Shown here one piece after another: positions 56,784-64,000 of a stretch of 64,000 nt of DNA. The stretch spans positions 80,388,948-80,452,947 of the forward strand of contig OY754464.1 in NCBI GenBank assembly GCA_963575645.1, given 5' to 3'. Made by a program: the position numbers and the translations under genes. Every line of letters starts with the position of its first letter. The stretch's first letter is position 1. The notes beneath the pieces are model-generated. The model saw only the letters and a list, made by a program, of their open reading frames with translations. It was not told the origin of the DNA and made no database searches. Source of the stretch: Xanthostigma xanthostigma (taxonomy: Eukaryota > Arthropoda > Insecta > Raphidioptera > Raphidiidae).

Positions 56784-57293
56784 GTCAGAGTGCCCGTCGG
56801 CAAAAACTTTACTGACACATACTCTCCCCAAACTTTGTATATGGCTTCATTACGCCTAGTCTGACACCTATTTCCTCTATGACTTTTCTTGATTTTGGGG
56901 CGTTTTCCCTCTAAATTTTCCGAAAGATGTCGTTTTGACGTCATGTAAAAATTTATAGATACTGTTTGTTTTTTTAATTGGATGGCTTAAAAACTTCAAC
57001 CAAAACGCTAAAATAATGTTCTCTGACAAATAACATGAACCATTTGAAAAGTCTGACACCTCGAATATGTCGATCATATTCGAGGTGTCAGACTTTTTAA
57101 AAAAACAAATTTCAGTATCTATAAATTTTTACATGACGTCAAAACGACATCTTTCGGAAAATTTAGAGGGAAAACGCCCCAAAATCAAGAAAAGTCATAG
57201 AGGAAATAGGTGTCAGACTAGACCTAATGAAGCCATACACAAAGTTTGGGGTGAGTATGTGTCAGTAAAATTTTTGCCGACGGGCACTCTGAC
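56784..57293. mobile_element. Palindromic MITE, GTCAGAGTGCCCGTCGG ends (copy 2)
   Basis: TA|GTCAGAGTGCCCGTCGGC to GCCGACGGGCACTCTGAC|TA with the same central hairpin. Here the right arm has lost the block (AAACTTCAACCAAAACGCTA region) that copy 1 lost from its left arm. Confidence 0.8.
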
Positions 57294-59269
57294 TAAATCT
57301 GGAATATACACTGATGACCTCACCTGTTAAGCGTCTATAATCTACACTCTCCCTTGAACCTGGAAACTGGGGGCTTGTAATAAAGCAGTCATGGAAACTT
57401 AACACAATTATATCATTGCGATCCACCTGTATAGATACTTAGTATGTACAATATTTAAGAGAAAAATAAAACCGGTATCTCTGTTAAAACCATAACAAAC
57501 TCGCTGAAGTCCAAATAAACATTAATGACCCTAAACTTCAGGTCCGCAGCCGATGATTACACGATATGTATAGTTTGTTCTTAATTGCTAAACATGCAAT
57601 AGAAATTGTTACAATCTATCTAGTATCTCTTTTCATTGCACAGAACAAGTGTGACTATTTCTGTTCTGTAAAAAGTACTTGTTATAAATAACTGTTATTA
57701 AGTAACAGCGTTTTGTTGAAAAATGTAGATAGACATTTAGTTGGCTAGTTGAAGTCAAGGGAGTAGATAATTTTTTTTCTTTGGGAGGGGGTATCGCAAA
57801 AAAAAACAATATTTTTTTAAGCATTATTAATATTATCACACAAGAATACTAACGAAGGAAAGTGTCAAGCAAAATATTAATTCCCAAACTAATTTTAAAA
57901 ATAAATCCTGCTGCCTCTCGCCGAGAAACGGTAATTCCTGTACCGGCCATCTTGTTGAGGTTTTCCATGGTTTCCCTCAATAATTCCAGATTAATATCGA
58001 GATGGTTCCTTATTCAAGGCCATGGCCGATTACCTGTCAAACTCTTATGCACAAAAGTTGCCTATTTTATCCTGATGTCCAAAAATTCTTTTATTTGCCC
58101 GTTGCTATTAAATAAGTGGAAGCTTAAAAATGTAGAAAATACCGGAAAGTGTTGATAGATGGAAAATAGTAATGGTGCGAATGGCGTCTGTTATGACATA
58201 AAGTCGAGAAACGGACGTTAAACGCATTATTTATTATTATTATTGATGTAATGAACATCGAATTTCATTGGGCAAAATAAACAATTAAGTAAATATTTTG
58301 AAATACAACAATCAAATTTATTTGAATCAAAATAAATGAGCGTAAGTAAATAAATGACTGCGACTAAACAAATGACGTGACTGCAAAAAAAATGCCGTGC
58401 AATTAAATAAATGTAACTGTACTAAATAAACGTTATGACTTTGCTATACATATACAAAGTAAAATGTCGTCTTTCTCTGTATCTATGTAGCTCTATCTTT
58501 GTCTGTAAGAACTGTACAACACAAAAATACCAACATCGCAACAAAAACAGCCCCATTCGCACGATTTGATAATATACCGTTTCACGGCACATTAAGAAAA
58601 CGCTATTCTTTTTTTTGAAACAGACATTACTATTCCGCGCTGTGCCCCATGCTCAACTGTTAACAGCACAAAAAAAAGGAACCCTTCATACCTTTTAACT
58701 CGTCCGCTTTCGATAGGTCGTTGTATCATAAACAAATGCGCGTCTGTAAAAACTTGCTTTTGTTTTTTTTCGACAAAGCGTACCTCAAAGCTTAATTGCC
58801 GAAACGCATAAAACAAATGAATACATTTGTCTAAATGCATTTACTTACGGCGCAGAAAAAAGTATTACTAGAAATTCAAGCGTCTGAATTTATATTTCTA
58901 CTACAGAATGTTGTTCGAAAAGGTCTTCAGTAAAAAAAAGACAGTGCGTATTTTACACGACATACTACAGAAGTGAAACTTCCAGTCGATCCGACACATT
59001 CACACATTAATGGCGCAAAGACACGGTGTTACAACGCATTAACCACAGTCACTCTATCGTGCGTAATCGAATGCTATGATCTAGCTGTACATAACCTCAA
59101 AAAGTGTATATTTGAACCATAGACATATAGGTTTCTATGCTACAAATATAGTATCAAAAACTCTGTCGCTTCTGGTACATATTTAACACACTTCTATTCA
59201 ATAGATTTCAGTGAGGCGGGGGGAATTTTGAACAAAAATAAATAAATAAAAAAACTGAGAATAAGTACC
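57294..59269. other. Unassigned upstream intron sequence
   Basis: Short frames at 57862-58155 (plus) and 58592-58840 (minus) show no domain, splice context or family resemblance. No transposon end pair was found. Confidence 0.35.
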
Positions 59270-59865
59270 TACCATAGATATATATTAATAGATAGCGGAT
59301 GCCTATCCTTGAGCATTGTGCGGAATGGTTCCAATTAGAAGCCATATGGAAGGCATTTTGTATGTGGAAAACGCCATAAAAAGCGCGCGGGATTCAAAAA
59401 GATTAAATATTCTATAATATGATGTTAATGGAAAAATAATAAAACTCGCAGTAAACAGTGATATTTCGCTCCAAAACCTATTTTTATATTGAAACGTTTC
59501 AAAAATTACAAAACAGCAAAATATAATATAAAAGCTTAGAACATTTTACATTGTCAGATTGGCATCAATGCTTGTCAACCTTGATGCCAAATTGACAATG
59601 TAAAATGTTCTAAGCTTTTACATTATATTTATGCTCAATTTTGTAATTTTTGAAACGTTTCAATATAATAATAGGTTTTGAAGCGAAATATCACTGTTTA
59701 CTGTGAGTTTTGTCGTTTTTCTCAATAAAATCATATTATAAAATAATTAATATTTTTTAATCTCACGCGCTTTTTACGGCGTTTTCCACGTACAAAATGG
59801 CTTCTAAAAGGTACAGGAGGCGCTAGTGTATCCGCAATCTATAGTATATATACATATCTATGATA
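59270..59865. repeat. Large fold-back, arms over 250 bp
   Basis: The arms GGAAAACGCCATAAAAAGCG / CGCTTTTTACGGCGTTTTCC, CAGTAAACAGTGATATTTCG and its inverse, and the core AGAACATTTTACATTGTCAG / inverse have a centre near 59575. It is non-coding. Confidence 0.8.
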
Positions 59866-60369
59866 GCTTAGACCACACGAAAGAAGTGAAATTCTTTAAC
59901 TAATTGGGCTACCTAAGTATAGATGGCAGATCCAGGTCTGTGGCCACAAATTTTTGAAGATACAAAGTATTTTCAAAAATTTTAATGTAGAAAATCAAAT
60001 TAAGGATCTGGGAACGAATAATGAATTTTGTTGATACATCGGTTGTCATTCTAAAAACGCGATGAGTCTATGGTAGTCCTATACTTGTAGATAGAACATC
60101 AGATTCTAAGTACAGACATAAATATGGTTATAAAACTATACATTTCCCTATCTATACGGCTGTGGAATGTACATAATGCACTTTAGCACCTGGCACGTAC
60201 GCCACTGGGTTCATTTACTGACGTGTCACTTAAATTTAAACACACCTTTGTTGGAATTTTTAAAAAAACATTTTGAAGGTATTCTACTTTAAAAAAATAG
60301 TGGCAATTTGTGTTATCCTTTATGTTTCATACAAAGTGCATAACTTCATGCGTTTATTGAACAAACATA

Positions 60370-60975
60370 ATTATTTTTAAGTTGATTCTTCTTTTTTAAC
60401 AGCGTGCAGAAATCAAATAGACGAACAAATATTTCAAGTAACTTTTTTATCAAAACTCAAAAATAGGAGAGAAACAGCCGTTCAAAGGTTAATTATTAAA
60501 GTGATACTTTTATTCTATCGCCCCGAATTTTTCTGGCCGTCTGTTGCATGTCGCATTACAGGCGGTCGCGGAGTAGGGGTAAAGTGAAAGGTGTTCGGAG
60601 TAGGCGCTCGGTAGAGCAGCCAAGGCCAATATGGCGGCGCCCATGGTTAGCATCAGCTGACCGTGTAGTATGTATAACACATAGTCAGTCTGTCATGCGG
60701 GCAAGTGCTGTACAGTGTTTACATGTTTGTATTCGTGTATTCATGTGAATATTGTTGTTTATAATTAATCGTGAATCGTGATGGATAAGTGTCTACAATC
60801 CAACGCCTACAATCCAATAAAAGTTTCACTTGCGTCGTGGTTTCTTAAAACCACACAACTGGTTTTTTTAAAATTTTATTTAATTAATTCAAAAAGCCGG
60901 TTAACACACGCGAAGAAATGATAGCGCGAATCGGAAATGCATCCCAATTAATTCGCAGAAGGCCCTTATCTCAAA
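60370..60975. mobile_element. AACAGCGTGTAGAAATC MITE (copy 3) split by a MITE
   Basis: GTTGATTCTTCTTTTTTAAC to about 60495, resuming at about 60866 with TTTATTTAATTAATTCAAAA. The right end is lost at CTTATCTCAAATTACGGG. Confidence 0.65.
60497..60836. mobile_element. CpG-rich MITE with AAGTGATACTTTTATT ends
   Basis: AAGTGATACTTTTATT and AATAAAAGTTTCACTT are inverted ends. The interior is rich in GC and CG dinucleotides, with an AATAAA near the right end. It could alternatively be a solo LTR. Confidence 0.5.
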
Positions 60976-61012
60976 TTACGGGAAGTCTAAGTTTTAAAGT
61001 TTGTTTTTTTTG

Positions 61013-61164
61013 ACGTGATAACGTCTTCTAAATTGATGAATCACGTCAATATAAAAAGATGAAACACCGGCTGCATGCACGAAAAAGTGTAACGTTCCTA
61101 ACGTTCCGCCTGACCCTGTGCGTGATTATTAAATATGATATTCGAGCGGAATACGTTATCACGT
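61013..61164. mobile_element. ACGTGATAACGT MITE, copy 5
   Basis: It runs from ACGTGATAACGTCTTCTAAA to GGAATACGTTATCACGT and contains AAAGTGTAACGTTCC. It sits next to the LTR-like sequence at 61211. Confidence 0.7.
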
Positions 61165-61210
61165 ACAACTTGTAAAAAGACTTGTTATTTATCCTGGCAG
61201 GATCGCCAAT

Positions 61211-61959
61211 TGTAACGGTACTGAATAATTATCCTGGTAGGCTCAACTGTCGTCACTTGTACCGGTTCAGGATTCGCAGACTGTAACGTTTAGGCTCGCC
61301 AACTGTACCTAACTGTACTGAATATCCAAATCCTAATGCTTATCCTGTATCCTGGCAGAATTACCAATTGAATATTGGTGCAATCAACACCACGTTGTAC
61401 ACTCCATACGATGATTAGAAAAAATTATAGTAACAATTCACCTTTATGCACATTTTATTGTTAATCAAAAATACAATTTTACAATTATTATTATTCACAA
61501 GCTGTCACCCGTACTTTGCAACAACTTTTCTTCTTTGGAATATTTTTAATGACTTTAAACGTAGATACATTAGAAAATTTATAATTTTAGTTTTTCCGCT
61601 CAATTTTTACTTCCTCTACGGCGGTCACAATCCGACTTCTTTTTCGGCGGTTACAAACCGACTGCCCTTTACCGCGATTGAAAACCGACTGACTATTATT
61701 TTTCACACCAAGTTCCGTATTTATTTTTTAACATTATACTGCACTACCCTCCTATCTGCTATCCTTCTCAGTCGCTTTGAAATTCTCTCTCTTTTTCTAG
61801 CTACGTAAGCCCGTAAAAACCAAATATTTTCCCCACTACATTGAAATTCGAATGTTGCAAAATACAGTCGACGTCCTGTACACTCACTTACAAAAATAAT
61901 TTGATTGTTTAAATCTTACGGGCACTTGTAATTTATCTTCCTGTAATGGTACTATTACA
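61211..61959 (-). repeat. Putative Ty3/gypsy LTR
   Basis: On the minus strand it starts TGTAATAGTACCATTACAGG right after the purine-rich AAAAGGGCGGGG and ends CAGTACCGTTACA, giving TG..CA ends, then ATTGGCGATCCTGCCAGG. No second copy is in the window, so the borders are inferred. Near its 3' edge the motif CTCGCCAAYTGTA recurs. Confidence 0.5.
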
Positions 61960-62886
61960 GTTACCCCGCCCTTTTAATTAACAAAATTTTCCAACATTTT
62001 CTTTGGAACAAAACAAATTTGAAACATTTTTTTAATTAAAATATCAAAATGAAACTATGCATTCTCAGAACTTATTTTTCTTCTGATATCTCTTTACAAT
62101 TAAAATAAAATATGTTATACAATTTCTATTACCCATTTTTTTTTTAAATAAGCAAAATTCATCCTTATAAATAAAATAATGATTTTATCGCAAACGAGTC
62201 CACTGTCTTATTTGTTGTAAACATAACTAGAATATAAATTAAGGAAAATAATCATACTCGCGTGGTAAAAAATAGATTCTACAAATAAATGCAAACTTGA
62301 CGATCACTGGACTCGTTTACCTCATTGTAAACCTAACTGCAGCGCTTGTACACTACATCCCTTAATAGACAATGTATACAATATATCGTTCATAAATATA
62401 ACCGTTGTAATTTGTAACACATTATAATACTTACAATTAAATTCAGCACGTAGGTGGTAAAAACGTAATAATTTCCATTTTACTTTCATATTTCACCCCG
62501 CCCCAAAACTTCATTCTCCTAATGTTTTTTTTTTTTTTCTTATAAAATTTTCCCCATTAAATCAGTTAACAACCATATGGTTCTCCCTTCCGCGGTTTAT
62601 CCCAAAATAAATATTTATGTATCCTGCTGTCATAGCCTACCTGTCACTAAAGAACGTTCTCTAACTGGGATTCGAGTCCGCAAACTAACACCCCGAGTAA
62701 CACCTTTATACTCGACCGCATTGGGCAAATTAGCTGCAGTAAGTCATAATTCGGGGGTCAAAATCGGTATTTAGTTAGTATCGGGAAAGTAAAATCTAAT
62801 TTGCTTAAGCAACGCGGGAATATTCCGGTGGAACAGCATAAAGTGAATCGCCTGCCAACCTTCTAGACCCAATTGGTCACGACCCC
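61960..62886 (-). other. Internal remnant of the gypsy element
   Basis: No RT, RNase H or integrase motif is seen in about 930 bp between the protease frame and the putative LTR. This is too short to hold them, so a large internal deletion is inferred. Confidence 0.45.
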
Positions 62887-63747
62887 TCAGTAAGACTGCA
62901 AGCCATGGCTACAGGATAACCCCCCCTGCTTCCTTAAAATGATTTTTTTCCTTTTTTTATAGTTTTGCAGTAGTTGTGATAAACGACGCTTTTGCCGATT
63001 GTTTAATTTGTCCATACTTTTCCCACGTATTACATTTGTCAGGGGTGTAGCGCGAACCTTGATTTTAATTGACTGAATTACCGATAATTTTTGTTCAGAA
63101 AATTTTATTTTGCATAATCTATTAGAATTTTCGAAACTGAACACGCAGTCCCTATAGTCAATTGTGCCCTTATTTTCCTCTAACCAATCAGAGCCCAAAA
63201 TAATTTCCGAATTGAGTTGCGGTATTACATAACAAGTGAATGCAATTTTTTCGTTGCCTAGTTTAATGTCGATCATCGTTTGGAATTTAATTCGTTTAGA
63301 TTTCCCCCCGGTAGCCGTAATAATTTGTAGCCCGGTAACTGGAAGTAGTGGCCACACCTTGTCTTTCGTTTGTATTTCCTCAAATACTTGTTCATTTATC
63401 GCCGATATATCACTACCCGAGTCAAGCAAAATTTTAACTGGTTTATTCATGATTACCCCGTCGATGTGTGGTGACATAGGTCCCGAATTCCTAACGCCAT
63501 CCGGCAGTCCCTCTTCCGCCAATAAGTCTTTTCTAATGTCATCAAAGCTATGTAATGACTTCACGCATGGTTCTATTCCTACCCTGGTTGCAACTTTATC
63601 TATCTGTGTTTCCGGTCGGTATTTGTCTGTCTGTTGTTCTAGTTGTTGGTCATTAGTCCTGTCTGAACTCCTTATTTCACGCATTCCTATCACCTGAGTT
63701 CCCTGTGTAGGATGCTCTATTCGTTTCCCGAGTGCTGACCTGAGGTA
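62887..63747 (-). pseudogene. Ty3/gypsy pol: protease region, truncated
   Basis: Frame open for 287 codons. VKILLDSGSDISAINEQVFE carries the DSG catalytic triplet of a retroviral-type aspartic protease, and SEIILGSDWLEENKGTIDYR is the conserved ILGxDWL segment. A basic stretch, LNNRQKRRLSQLLQNYKKRK, matches the linker that precedes RT in Ty3/gypsy pol, but the frame then ends. It begins in the -1 frame relative to gag with a 31-nt overlap. Confidence 0.85.
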
Positions 63748-64000
63748 CTAGGCACGGGTTCCTCCCTTCGGTTATGTTGTGATATTTGATTTAAGCTAGT
63801 GGGTATCGTGTGGTTCATGTCGGTTTGGTTGAAATTGTTTGTATTGTAAGCTGTACTTGTTACTGCACTCCGTCCCTGCCTGTATTGGTTATCGTTTTGA
63901 GTCCTATCTCCTCTTTCCCCGAACGTATTGTTCCGTGTGTTAAAATGATTATAATCGGGTCTCTGATCTCGCGGGTACTCTCTCCTGTAGGTGGGTTCAT
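63717..64000 (-). pseudogene. Ty3/gypsy gag C-terminal tail, cut by window edge
   Basis: 93 residues and a TAG stop at 63717-63719. They start EPTYRREYPRDQRPDYNHFN and end STSGQHSGNE. The region is rich in N, Q, R and T with no zinc knuckle in the visible part. Assigned as gag from its position before pol. Whether the full gag is intact cannot be seen. Confidence 0.65.
63723..63729 (-). promoter_or_regulatory. -1 frameshift slippery heptamer GGGAAAC
   Basis: In the gag frame the codons are TCG GGA AAC GAA TAG, so G GGA AAC fits the X XXY YYZ rule exactly, lies 3 nt before the gag stop and inside the gag/pol overlap. Confidence 0.7.

Noticed and set aside
63236-63697. 153-codon plus frame
   Set aside because: It is the antisense shadow of the gypsy protease frame, which has the DSG and ILGSDWL motifs.
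45287-64000. Search for the Ig1 and signal-peptide exons of the DIP-like gene
   Set aside because: No minus-strand segment with an Ig1-like W...DxGxYxC pattern and suitable splice sites was found, so these exons are taken to lie beyond the window.

Overview
The window reads as intronic and exonic DNA of an insect, most probably a moth or butterfly (Lepidoptera). The indications are many short non-autonomous Helitrons of the Lep1-like kind (5' TCTATACTAATA, 3' hairpin then CTAG), a dense mix of TA-, TAA- and 8-bp-duplicated MITEs, a Jockey/CR1-type LINE tail, a Ty3/gypsy element, and one nervous-system immunoglobulin-superfamily gene with insect-style introns. No species can be named from the sequence.

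The only host gene I can support lies on the minus strand. Five exons (45097-45286, 7863-7991, 6372-6491, 5017-5187, 3645-3916) join with matching phases into 293 codons plus a stop. They encode the second and third Ig domains and C-terminal tail of a lachesin-like, dpr-interacting-protein (DIP) family cell-surface protein. Its signal peptide and Ig1 exons are not visible and probably lie beyond 64000. The intron between the first two visible exons is 37.1 kb and is almost entirely transposon-derived.

Layout. 1-3640: downstream of the gene, with a hAT-type element carrying a 1.6-kb, 16-bp minisatellite. 3645-8000: four DIP exons separated by introns filled with hAT-like, pogo-like and giant fold-back elements. 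8000-45096: the large intron, a layered graveyard of MITEs, fold-backs, two mariner/IS630-type relics, a PIF/Harbinger relic, hAT relics, a LINE fragment, at least nine Helitron pieces and a series of tRNA-like sequences. 45287-61000: upstream intron sequence of the same kind. 61000-64000: a minus-strand Ty3/gypsy element with a putative LTR, the protease part of pol and the C-terminal tail of gag joined by a -1 frameshift signal; its RT, RNase H and integrase are missing and the rest runs off the window.

No bacterial-type operon, CRISPR array or defence system is present. The most unusual features are structural: tRNA-like modules (Lys, Ile and Leu-like) carried by Helitrons and fold-back elements, a minisatellite housed inside a hAT element with near-perfect 8-bp target duplication, fold-backs whose arms themselves contain tandem hairpins, and whole elements that are palindromes inserted within about 35-55 bp of exon borders.
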